This document shows positions 24,986-32,645 of a stretch of 64,000 bases of DNA, one piece after another. Every line of letters starts with the position of its first letter. Within the stretch, counting starts at the first letter, position 1. The notes under the pieces are model-generated. The model had not been told where the DNA came from. It did no database searches and was given only the letters and a program-made list of their open reading frames with translations. The position numbers were made by a program, and so were the translations under genes. This DNA is from Rossellomorea arthrocnemi (GTDB lineage: Bacteria; Bacillota; Bacilli; Bacillales; Bacillaceae_B), in NCBI RefSeq assembly GCF_904424705.1, contig NZ_CAJGBF010000010.1:92127-156126 (forward strand), given 5' to 3'.

Positions 24986-25042
24986 GCAGAAGGGGCTTAG
25001 TCAAAGGGAATAAGACATTCACCTTGACTAAGCCCCTTCTGC
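24986..25042 (-). terminator. 19-bp perfect hairpin after the lia operon
   Basis: Arms at 24986-25004 and 25024-25042 are perfectly complementary over 19 bp. On the reverse strand it is followed by GTTTT, so it probably ends the hydrolase gene; on the forward strand there is no T run. Confidence 0.65.
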
Positions 25043-25060
25043 TTAGAGCAGACAGGTTTA

Positions 25061-25636
25061 TCAAAAAATAACCGGCTTGCTTAATTTCAATCTCGAGGAT
25101 AGCAGGGATTCGGTTGAAGAGATGGTGGCAAATTCATGGTGTAGATTTGCCAGGGACAAGCCATGAACGATTTCAGCTGAAAATAGGGAGCCGTCATATG
25201 AATATGTTTCAAAACATGCAGTGGCGTCATATGGAACGGTTACATCATACCCCAGGTCAGCAGCCATACGAACCGTTGTCGATATACCATGGTTCGTCGT
25301 AAATCCCATAACCACGAGGGACACAAACTTTTCCCGTTTTAAATATAAATCCAGATCCGTATCGATAAACGCGCTGTTAACGTGTTTAATGATGTGCTTT
25401 TCATTTCGTAAAGGTCTGAAATCGTCTATAAAATCAAATCCTGCAGAGCTTGAATGCAGTGGTGAATCCATATTGAAAGAAGAATGTTGCACATGCACAA
25501 CCGGCCAGTTTTTTTCTCTCCAACCGTGAAGAAGCTGAAAAGCGTTGGTTTCCATACTTGGATTATTTCGCTTTCCCCATGAAGGATCACTAAATGCCTT
25601 TTGAAAATCAATCAGAATCAGACATGTTTGACTCAT
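25061..25636 (-). CDS. Isochorismatase-fold hydrolase lacking the catalytic Cys
   Basis: A 191-residue alpha/beta protein of the isochorismatase/cysteine-hydrolase superfamily. The catalytic Asp is present in ILIDFQKAF, and the Lys position is offered by HIIKHVNSAF. At the nucleophile position the expected Cys of the family block (T-x-x-C-V-S-T-T) reads TTNHGISTTVRMA, that is Gly instead of Cys. The cis-peptide loop and the VPYDATACFE block are preserved. It is therefore either a non-catalytic binding protein or it uses a different mechanism. Substrate unknown. A reverse-strand terminator follows the stop codon. Confidence 0.82.
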   Translation of the reverse strand: MSQTCLILIDFQKAFSDPSWGKRNNPSMETNAFQLLHGWREKNWPVVHVQHSSFNMDSPLHSSSAGFDFIDDFRPLRNEKHIIKHVNSAFIDTDLDLYLKREKFVSLVVMGFTTNHGISTTVRMAADLGYDVTVPYDATACFETYSYDGSLFSAEIVHGLSLANLHHEFATISSTESLLSSRLKLSKPVIF

Positions 25637-25746
25637 CGGAACTCATCTCCTTTCATTCAGGATATTAGTGGCCAATACGATAAAGTATACTGTTAATTAT
25701 TTGTAATTATGTATGTACACTTTAACTGTAATTGTTAAGATTGAAT

Positions 25747-25778
25747 AATAAAGAAAGCTGCCGGAATTCAGGCAGCTT
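25747..25778 (-). terminator. Terminator of hmoB
   Basis: AAGCTGCC (25755-25762) pairs with GGCAGCTT (25771-25778); on the reverse strand it is followed by TCTTTATTATT. Confidence 0.8.
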
Positions 25779-25783
25779 GTCCT

Positions 25784-26290
25784 TCAGGATTGACCCGATA
25801 CGTAGTATTTACTTACATAGGAAGCTCGTGGAAAGATATCCTTTTGGTTATCGATCCCTTCTTCTGTCCCCCTCTTGGCATGGGCTTTCTCGTATTGCTT
25901 AGAGTCCTGCCAGTTAAGGAAGCTCTTCTCATCTTCCCACTGGGTCATGATCACATATGTATCGCTGTCTAGAGGTCGAAGGACCCGAATGGCTGTAAAG
26001 CCCGGTACTTCTTCAATCAATCCCGCGCGATTTTTGAAACGGTATTCAAATAACGGCCTGCCTTCGTCTGATACAGGGATGTTATTGAATACCACGTAAC
26101 CTTTGCTTTCAAGTTCGCCTGATTGATCGACGATTTCATACCTGCGTGGAGACTCAAAGATACTTTCCCCACTGGATTCATGTAAAAGCAGCGCATCCTC
26201 TCCCTGCATTAAGATCATCTTTTCACCCGAATGCTGATCCAATATTTTCTGCAGGAAATTGTGGGTACCTGTCGTCATGTATAGCTTCAT
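25784..26290 (-). CDS. hmoB: Heme-degrading monooxygenase HmoB
   Basis: A 168-residue protein, close to B. subtilis HmoB (YhgC, 166 residues), which opens the heme ring and releases iron. The C-terminal ABM-type ferredoxin-like domain (about 68-155) contains NRAGLIEEVPGFTAIRVLRP and TQWEDEKSFLNWQDS, with the heme-facing tryptophans, and a histidine in KAHAKRG. GAGGTGATTTGG precedes the ATG at 26290; the upstream 22 residues of the longer frame are rejected. It lies beside hemEHY, so heme building and breakdown are neighbours, as in B. subtilis. Confidence 0.88.
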   Translation of the reverse strand: MKLYMTTGTHNFLQKILDQHSGEKMILMQGEDALLLHESSGESIFESPRRYEIVDQSGELESKGYVVFNNIPVSDEGRPLFEYRFKNRAGLIEEVPGFTAIRVLRPLDSDTYVIMTQWEDEKSFLNWQDSKQYEKAHAKRGTEEGIDNQKDIFPRASYVSKYYVSGQS

Positions 26291-26598
26291 CCAAATCACC
26301 TCAATAAAGTAGTTACTTCTATTATACTCTTCCCTTTTCTTTCTCTCATGTAACATGATTTATGGATATTTTTTCTTTCCTTTTGAAAATCGGCAAATTT
26401 ATGACATTTTCCCATGATAACTATACAATTCTTCCTAAAACGTCTATAGTTTAAAAGGGTTACAATTCGGACGGTCATAACGAAAGGCTTAATTCGGAAA
26501 AAGTTCTGCATAAGGCTATGTCAATTAGTGTGTGGTAGATGTTGAGGAGAACCGGTTTGCTTTCTGCGATGGATCATACAGCTAATATAAATGACAAT
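26291..26598. other. Divergent intergenic region hmoB-hemE
   Basis: About 310 A/T-rich bases holding the hmoB promoter side and leading to the hemE promoter. I see no convincing gene, repeat or riboswitch. Confidence 0.45.
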
Positions 26599-26627
26599 TT
26601 TAGAATCTACTCAAATTAGTTTACAAT
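26599..26627 (+). promoter_or_regulatory. Probable SigmaA promoter of hemEHY
   Basis: TTTAGA (26599-26604) and TACAAT (26622-26627) are 17 nt apart; hemE begins 42 nt downstream. Confidence 0.5.
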
Positions 26628-26668
26628 AGGATTAATGGAGTTACATAGAAAGGTGGACGAACAAAGGT

Positions 26669-27700
26669 ATGAAACAGATGAATGATACTTTTTTACGAGC
26701 GGCAAGGGGAGAGAAGACAGACTATACTCCGGTATGGTATATGAGACAAGCGGGTCGTTCACAGCCTGAATACCGTAAAATCAAGGAGAAATATTCTCTG
26801 TTTGAAATTACACATCAGCCTGAACTTTGTGCATATGTGACAAGGCTTCCAGTTGAACAATATGATGTGGATGCCGCTATCCTCTATAAGGACATCATGT
26901 CACCACTTCCTTCAATCGGTGTGGATGTAGAAATCAAATCAGGGATCGGACCTGTCATCGATAACCCTATCCGTACAACCGCTGATGTTGAAAGGCTGGG
27001 GGAGATCAACCCTGAACAGGATGTTCCTTACGTATTGGACACCATAAAATTATTAACAAATGAACAATTATCCGTTCCGTTAATCGGGTTTGCCGGTGCA
27101 CCTTTTACTATGGCAAGCTATATGATTGAAGGCGGACCTTCCAAAAACTATAATAAAACCAAAGCGTTTATGTATGCAGAACCTCAAGCCTGGTTCGCTT
27201 TAATGGATAAATTGGCAGCGATGACAATCACCTATGCAAGGGCCCAAATCAAAGCCGGGGCTTCTGCCTTTCAAATATTCGATTCGTGGGTAGGTGCACT
27301 GAATGTCCAGGACTACCGCACATTCATCAAACCAGTCATGGAAAGAATATTTAATGAACTGAATGAAGAGAACGTTCCATTGATCATGTTTGGTGTAGGC
27401 GCAAGTCACCTGGCGAATGAATGGCATGACCTCCCTCTTGATGTGGTTGGTCTAGACTGGCGCCTGCCGATTAGCGAGGCAAGAGACAGAGGCATTTCCA
27501 AAACGGTAATGGGAAATCTGGATCCTGCGATTCTATTAGCCCCTTGGAACGTCATTGAAGAAAGAGCGAAGGCAATCCTTGATCAGGGAATGGAACTCCC
27601 AAGTCACATATTCAACTTGGGACATGGTGTTTTCCCACAAGTAAATCCCGATACATTAAAGCGACTAGCAGCCTTCGTACATGAATACAGTGCCAGGTAG
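26669..27700 (+). CDS. hemE: Uroporphyrinogen decarboxylase HemE
   Basis: A cytosolic enzyme that removes four carboxyl groups from uroporphyrinogen III to give coproporphyrinogen III. 343 residues; key blocks are [11 protein letters not shown] (substrate-binding Arg), [14 protein letters not shown] (catalytic Asp region), [25 protein letters not shown] and FNLGHGVFP with the conserved His. AAAGG lies just before the ATG at 26669, and a promoter at 26599 drives it. It is the first gene of hemE-hemH-hemY, 90 nt before hemH. Confidence 0.97.
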   Translation: MKQMNDTFLRAARGEKTDYTPVWYMRQAGRSQPEYRKIKEKYSLFEITHQPELCAYVTRLPVEQYDVDAAILYKDIMSPLPSIGVDVEIKSGIGPVIDNPIRTTADVERLGEINPEQDVPYVLDTIKLLTNEQLSVPLIGFAGAPFTMASYMIEGGPSKNYNKTKAFMYAEPQAWFALMDKLAAMTITYARAQIKAGASAFQIFDSWVGALNVQDYRTFIKPVMERIFNELNEENVPLIMFGVGASHLANEWHDLPLDVVGLDWRLPISEARDRGISKTVMGNLDPAILLAPWNVIEERAKAILDQGMELPSHIFNLGHGVFPQVNPDTLKRLAAFVHEYSAR

Positions 27701-27790
27701 AGCACATTAACAAGTGTCTATGAATGGATTCTATGAAAGAAACATGGCACAATGATGGAATGTATGAAACTGACAATGAGGTGAATTGAT

Positions 27791-28723
27791 ATGTCTAAGA
27801 AAAAAATGGGTCTGCTGGTTATGGCCTATGGTACGCCATATAGAGAAGAAGATCTGGAACGCTATTATACACATATCCGCCATGGAAGGGTCCCTTCCAG
27901 TGAATTACTAGAAGACCTGCGGGGACGGTACGAGGCAATCGGCGGGATTTCCCCACTGGCGAAGATTACGCTGGATCAGGCAAAAAGCCTTGAGGAACAT
28001 CTGAATTCGATTCAAGACAATATTGAATTTAAAATGTATCTTGGGTTAAAGCATATCGAACCATTCGTAGAAGACGCGGTGGAACAAATGCATAAAGACG
28101 GCTTGAAAGAAGCGGTTTCGATCGTACTCGCCCCCCATTTCTCAACATTCAGCGTTAAATCTTACAATGGTCGCGCGAAAGAAACGGCGGAAAAGCTCGG
28201 TGGACCAAGGATCACATCGGTTGAAAGCTGGTATGATGAACCTAAATTCATCCAATACTGGGTGGATCAGGTAAAAGGAACTTACGAAGATATGTCCGAT
28301 GAAGAGCGCAGCAAAGCTGTTCTGATCGTCTCTGCACATAGTCTTCCAGAACGCATCCTGCAATCCGGCGACCCTTATCCTAAGCAATTAGAGGAAACAG
28401 CGAAGATGATTGCAGAGGGAGCAGGTGTGACGGAGTATGCGGTAGGCTGGCAAAGTGAAGGAAATACACCAGACCCATGGATAGGTCCTGATGTACAGGA
28501 TCTGACAAGGGACCTATATAAAGAAAAGGGCTACACTACTTTTGTCTATACACCAGTAGGTTTTGTAGCTGATCATCTTGAAGTACTCTATGACAATGAT
28601 TATGAATGTAAAGTCGTAACAGATGAGGTTGGAGCTTCTTATTATCGTCCCGAAATGCCAAATGCCAAACCGGAATTCATCGATGCTATGGCAGATGTCG
28701 TGTTAAAACACCTTAAAAAATAA
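27791..28723 (+). CDS. hemH: Coproporphyrin ferrochelatase HemH (CpfC)
   Basis: Inserts ferrous iron into coproporphyrin III in the coproporphyrin-dependent pathway of Gram-positive bacteria. 310 residues, equal to the B. subtilis enzyme. The metal-site His is in [10 protein letters not shown] and the catalytic Glu in [16 protein letters not shown]; the N-terminal [27 protein letters not shown] is nearly the family consensus. ATG at 27791 with TGAGGTGAATTG before it. It is followed by a 112-nt gap containing a hairpin, then hemY. Confidence 0.97.
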   Translation: MSKKKMGLLVMAYGTPYREEDLERYYTHIRHGRVPSSELLEDLRGRYEAIGGISPLAKITLDQAKSLEEHLNSIQDNIEFKMYLGLKHIEPFVEDAVEQMHKDGLKEAVSIVLAPHFSTFSVKSYNGRAKETAEKLGGPRITSVESWYDEPKFIQYWVDQVKGTYEDMSDEERSKAVLIVSAHSLPERILQSGDPYPKQLEETAKMIAEGAGVTEYAVGWQSEGNTPDPWIGPDVQDLTRDLYKEKGYTTFVYTPVGFVADHLEVLYDNDYECKVVTDEVGASYYRPEMPNAKPEFIDAMADVVLKHLKK

Positions 28724-28747
28724 TTTCTCGTTTTTTTGCTGCACAGA

Positions 28748-28795
28748 AAGGACTGAAGCAAATGAGTTGACCCTCACCGCTTTAGTCCTTCTCTA
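28748..28795 (+). terminator. Hairpin between hemH and hemY
   Basis: AAGGACTGAAGC (28748-28759) pairs with GCTTTAGTCCTT (28779-28790, one G-U pair), followed by CTCTATT. The T run is weak, so it may attenuate rather than fully stop transcription. Confidence 0.5.
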
Positions 28796-28835
28796 TTATA
28801 GGAATGAAGATATTTTGTTAAAGAAGGCGATGAAC

Positions 28836-30236
28836 GTGTTGGAACAACAAACCAAAAAGGTTGTAGTCGTTGGCGGGGGGATCACTGGATTAACGACGGT
28901 CTACTATCTGCAACAGGAAATAAAAGAAAGAAACCTCCCCATCGAAGTAAAGCTTGTGGAAGCCACCCATCGATTAGGAGGGAAAGTCCAAACCCTCCAA
29001 AAGGACGGCTATGTCATCGAAAAGGGACCGGATTCATGTTTATCAAGCAAAACGGAAATCTCCCGTTTAGCGGAAAATCTGGGTATAGCGGACAGGCTCG
29101 TTCGAAATCGTAAAGGAACATCCTACTGTATAGCCGGTGGTGAACTTTACCCTATACCTGGTGGATCCATTGTAGGGATTCCAACCCAAATCGCTCCTTT
29201 CATTACAACAAGTTTATTTTCACTATCAGGAAAAATGAGGGCTGCGGCAGATTTCATCCTTCCCCGCTCACAGGAAAAAGAAGATCAATCCCTTGGGAAA
29301 TTCTTTAGAAGAAGAATGGGGGACGAAGTGGTTGACCATTTAATCGAACCGCTCTTAACAGGTATATTCGCCGGGGATATCGATCAATTAAGTTTAATGT
29401 CTACATTTCCACAACTTTATGAATTGGAACAGAAACACCGCAGCTTAATAGCCGGTATTAAGAAGAGCGGACAAGGAGCAGACTCAAAGGAAGAAGGGAA
29501 TTTCCTGACCTTCACTGGGGGGCTCGAATCTCTGATTGACGCCATGGAGGCAAGCTTGGAACCACACACGGTATACAAAAGCATGAAGGTAACGAACATA
29601 GAAAAAGAAGCCGGAGACGGGTATACGATAACCTTCACGAACGGGGATCAGATGGAAGCAGACAGCGTAATCGTCACCACCCCCCATCATGTATTACAAT
29701 CCATGTTTACCCCGTATCCATTCTTAACCTTTTTAAAGGAGATGCCTGCTACGTCAGTGGCGACCGTTGCTATGGGATTTTCACAAGAAGCCATAAAAAG
29801 AGACATCGCCGGAACGGAATTCCTGGTATCCAGAAACAGTGATTACTCTTTAACTGCTGGAACGTGGACCCATAAAAAATGGCCGCACACTGCCCCTGAA
29901 GGAAAAGCACTTCTCAGGTGCTACCTTGGCAAGTCCGGTGATGAAACCATCGTGGATTTATCCGATGACCATATCGAGCAAATCGTCCTGGATGATTTGA
30001 GTAAGATAATGGAAATTGAAGGGCCCCCTGATTTCACAATTGTCTCCCGTTACAAAAACTCCATGCCTCAATATACGGTTGGGCACAGGGAGCGTATTCA
30101 GAATATGTATAATCAGGCAGAAGCCACTCTGCCCGGGGTATTTATCTCCGGAAGTTCATATGATGGATTAAGTATTCCTGACTGCATCGGACAAGGGGAA
30201 AAGACCGTATCGAAAGTGTTGGATTATTTGATTTAG
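28836..30236 (+). CDS. hemY: Coproporphyrinogen III oxidase HemY (CgoX)
   Basis: FAD-dependent oxidase that turns coproporphyrinogen III into coproporphyrin III. 466 residues: Rossmann FAD site VVVVGGGITGLTTVYYL at the N-terminus, GGKVQTL and GPDSCLSSK, LSGKMRAAADFILP, a central FRRRMGDEVVDHLIEPLLTGIFAGD, and the C-terminal FISGSSYDGLSIPDCIGQG FAD-binding block. The GTG at 28836 is preferred because AGAAGG (28822-28827) lies 8 nt before it; the ATG at 28830 is only 2 nt away. Third gene of the cluster. Confidence 0.95.
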   Translation: MLEQQTKKVVVVGGGITGLTTVYYLQQEIKERNLPIEVKLVEATHRLGGKVQTLQKDGYVIEKGPDSCLSSKTEISRLAENLGIADRLVRNRKGTSYCIAGGELYPIPGGSIVGIPTQIAPFITTSLFSLSGKMRAAADFILPRSQEKEDQSLGKFFRRRMGDEVVDHLIEPLLTGIFAGDIDQLSLMSTFPQLYELEQKHRSLIAGIKKSGQGADSKEEGNFLTFTGGLESLIDAMEASLEPHTVYKSMKVTNIEKEAGDGYTITFTNGDQMEADSVIVTTPHHVLQSMFTPYPFLTFLKEMPATSVATVAMGFSQEAIKRDIAGTEFLVSRNSDYSLTAGTWTHKKWPHTAPEGKALLRCYLGKSGDETIVDLSDDHIEQIVLDDLSKIMEIEGPPDFTIVSRYKNSMPQYTVGHRERIQNMYNQAEATLPGVFISGSSYDGLSIPDCIGQGEKTVSKVLDYLI

Positions 30237-30243
30237 TTTTTCG

Positions 30244-30275
30244 AAGACTGCCGGGAGACTGGTGGTCTTTTTTTT
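30244..30275 (+). terminator. Probable terminator of hemEHY
   Basis: AGAC (30245-30248) and GTCT (30265-30268) pair with imperfect inner pairs, followed by a run of eight T residues. Confidence 0.5.
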
Positions 30276-30355
30276 GTGAGTTATATAATATATTGTGAAT
30301 TTACTTTGTCCCCATATACTCATAAAGAGAGCACCTCCAATGGAAGGCGTCATCC

Positions 30356-31762
30356 TCACTTCACCACCCGATACCTGGAATGCTGAAGAAGCCAGTTCTG
30401 GGGGAAAGCAGAACCTAGAACCCAATAGCTTAGACCTCTTAATTTATAATCGTCCAGCACTTTTTGCTTGGCAAGCATGCTTCTGGCATCTTCAAACCAG
30501 ACTTCATGCTGCTGTCCGGTTTCATCCCAATACGTAAAGAATGGGGACTGATATTGATCATTATATTGAATCCGCACCCCGTACTTACTTGCCAGATCAA
30601 TTGCACCCTGAGGGGAAACAGTTTTTGCGAAAGTGCCATTCACCCATGGAACTTTCCAGTCACGTCCATACAGCGGGGTACCCATCATGATTTTGTTACG
30701 TGGTATGATGGTCACGGCGTAGTCCAGTACTTTTTTGACTTCATTAATGGGGGCGATTGCCCAGGGCTTACCGCCTGCCCATCCCCACTCGTAGGTCATC
30801 AGGACAACAAAGTCGACAATTTCTCCGTGAGCCTTATAGTCATGAGCTTCGTATAATAGTCCTTTTTGATCACCCTTAATTTTCGGGGCGAGTGCCGTAG
30901 AGACAGAATAGCCTTTTGGTTTTAATGCAGCCACGGTCCTTCTTAAAAAGGAATTGTAATTTTCCCGGTCCTCAGGGTAAACGTATTCTAAATCAATATT
31001 CAATCCTTTATAACCCTTTGTTTCCATCTTCTTTAGGATGGAAGAAATCAACGTATTTTGAAGAGGTTCACTTCTTAAAATCGTTGCAACAAGATCAGAG
31101 TTGAATTTTCCATCCACATAGTTGGTCAGAACCAATAACGGATCGACATTTTGATTATAGGCAGCTGAAATAAGGCCGGCATCGTTCAGTTCTGTAATGG
31201 TGCCTTCCTTTGTAATGGAGTGGGTAAAAGGAGCAAGATACGTGAAGTAGCTTCCTAACCCATTCACTTCAGCTACTCCTTCCACATCCGTCTTGGTCGT
31301 GTAGGAATTCACCTCAATCACGGGTTTCGTGTTTGGGATCCGAATCTGTTGATTGGGGTAGATAAGGGATGGATTCGATATCGCATTGGAATGTAATATT
31401 TCTTGCATGGGCACTTTATAATTATATGAAATGGTATAGAGTGTATCTCCTGATCTTACGTTGTGAATGAAGGCAGGCATCACAATCAACTGACCAATAA
31501 ATAGAGTGGAAGGATCAGAAATTTGGTTAAATGTCTGTAATTCATTCAGATCTGTTTGATACTGTTGACTGATTTTATATAACGTGTCCCCTGGTTGCAC
31601 AATATACTCCTTTAATGGTTCCGGGATGAGAAGACTTTGTCCGATAACGAGTATATTGGGGTTCTTTAATTGATTTCCGTAAGCGATCTGGTTCACTTCA
31701 ACCCCGTACCTCGATGCAATCGACCAGAGTGAATCCCCACTTTTTACTACATAAATATTCAT
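30356..31762 (-). CDS. LysM-GH18 spore cortex glucosaminidase (SleL/YaaH-like)
   Basis: A 468-residue peptidoglycan hydrolase: three LysM repeats (about 1-48, 50-97, 98-143; YVVKSGDSLWSIA, YIVQPGDTLYKIS, HNVRSGDTLYTIS) followed by a GH18 chitinase-like domain (about 160-460). The catalytic strand reads GLNIDLEYV, with the acid Glu of the DxxDxDxE-type motif. There is no signal peptide, as in YaaH/SleL enzymes that are targeted to the spore by LysM binding. They cleave N-acetylglucosamine bonds of spore cortex during germination. AGGAGGTGG lies before the ATG. Confidence 0.85.
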   Translation of the reverse strand: MNIYVVKSGDSLWSIASRYGVEVNQIAYGNQLKNPNILVIGQSLLIPEPLKEYIVQPGDTLYKISQQYQTDLNELQTFNQISDPSTLFIGQLIVMPAFIHNVRSGDTLYTISYNYKVPMQEILHSNAISNPSLIYPNQQIRIPNTKPVIEVNSYTTKTDVEGVAEVNGLGSYFTYLAPFTHSITKEGTITELNDAGLISAAYNQNVDPLLVLTNYVDGKFNSDLVATILRSEPLQNTLISSILKKMETKGYKGLNIDLEYVYPEDRENYNSFLRRTVAALKPKGYSVSTALAPKIKGDQKGLLYEAHDYKAHGEIVDFVVLMTYEWGWAGGKPWAIAPINEVKKVLDYAVTIIPRNKIMMGTPLYGRDWKVPWVNGTFAKTVSPQGAIDLASKYGVRIQYNDQYQSPFFTYWDETGQQHEVWFEDARSMLAKQKVLDDYKLRGLSYWVLGSAFPQNWLLQHSRYRVVK

Positions 31763-31901
31763 ATTCCACCTCCTGGCAAACCTTATACCTATAGCCTATT
31801 CAAGAGGGCTTATTCGATATGAAGAAACGATGATCAGGAAAATGAAAAATATCACTTGTGTCATACTTAAAGATGTGATAAATTTATCTATGTTAACAAA
31901 A

Positions 31902-31932
31902 TGACTAAATTTCGAATATAGTCAAACGGTCA
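31902..31932 (+). promoter_or_regulatory. YhgD-type operator in its own promoter region
   Basis: TGACTA (31902-31907) and TAGTCA (31919-31924) form an inverted repeat with an 11-nt spacer, followed by CGGTCA (31927-31932), the reverse complement of the TGACCG half-site seen before yhgE. The same 23-bp arrangement occurs twice upstream of yhgE. Confidence 0.7.
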
Positions 31933-31949
31933 AGTTGAGGAGTGAGTTC

Positions 31950-32522
31950 ATGGCGGTTGATCGAAAGAAACAAATATTGGAGGCAGCTACCAATTCGTTT
32001 TCATTGTTTGGGTATAAAGCCACTACGATGGATCAAGTAGCTAAATTAGCGAATGTGGGTAAAGGAACGATTTATACGTTTTTTAGAAACAAGGAAGAAT
32101 TGTTCGATGAGATTGTTTCATCATTGATTAATGAAATGACGTATGAAGCGGAAGAAGTGATAGATCCGAAAGCTACATTTTCCGAAAATGTTCATCGCGC
32201 GCTGTTTCGATTGCTCGAATTTCGCAAAGAGCATAAACTGACGATCAAGCTATATCAGGAAGCCCGGGAGATGGGAACACTTGCTGTATCAGAGGTCATA
32301 GATCGCATGGAGAAAGTGGTCATTGAATTCTTGAGTATCCGAATTGAAAAGGCGATTGCCTCAGAAGCGATTAAGCCCTGCAACCCGGAAATGACAGCTT
32401 TCGTTCTGCTGAAGCTATACGTTTCTTTAATCTTCGATTGGGAACGTACTCATGGTCCACTTGATAAAGACGAAATAGCCAACTTGTTTGAACTGTATAT
32501 CATTAAAGGGTTATCGAATTGA
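31950..32522 (+). CDS. yhgD: TetR-family repressor YhgD
   Basis: A 190-residue TetR-type regulator. The N-terminal helix-turn-helix (about 10-50) reads FGYKATTMDQVAKLANVGKGTIYTFFRNKEELF; the C-terminal ligand domain is helical. The ATG at 31950 follows GAGGAGTGAGTTC. It lies directly before yhgE, and both share a matching 23-bp inverted repeat in their upstream regions, so YhgD most likely represses itself and yhgE. The inducer is unknown; a membrane-active compound is a guess based on yhgE. Confidence 0.9.
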   Translation: MAVDRKKQILEAATNSFSLFGYKATTMDQVAKLANVGKGTIYTFFRNKEELFDEIVSSLINEMTYEAEEVIDPKATFSENVHRALFRLLEFRKEHKLTIKLYQEAREMGTLAVSEVIDRMEKVVIEFLSIRIEKAIASEAIKPCNPEMTAFVLLKLYVSLIFDWERTHGPLDKDEIANLFELYIIKGLSN

Positions 32523-32546
32523 TAGTCCTTCATTTTCAGTTAATAA

Positions 32547-32569
32547 TGACTAAAATAATAGAATAGTCA
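32547..32569 (+). promoter_or_regulatory. YhgD-type operator 1 upstream of yhgE
   Basis: TGACTA (32547-32552) and TAGTCA (32564-32569), 11-nt spacer, identical arms to the operator before yhgD. Confidence 0.7.
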
Positions 32570-32588
32570 TTTATTTTTTGTTATTAAA

Positions 32589-32611
32589 TGACCGTTTGGG
32601 TTTATTAGTCA
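32589..32611 (+). promoter_or_regulatory. YhgD-type operator 2 upstream of yhgE
   Basis: TGACCG (32589-32594) and TAGTCA (32606-32611), 11-nt spacer. It starts 42 bp (about four helical turns) after operator 1. Confidence 0.6.
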
Positions 32612-32645
32612 ATAGTTCAATTTTGAAAATAATAGGAGGAAAAAC

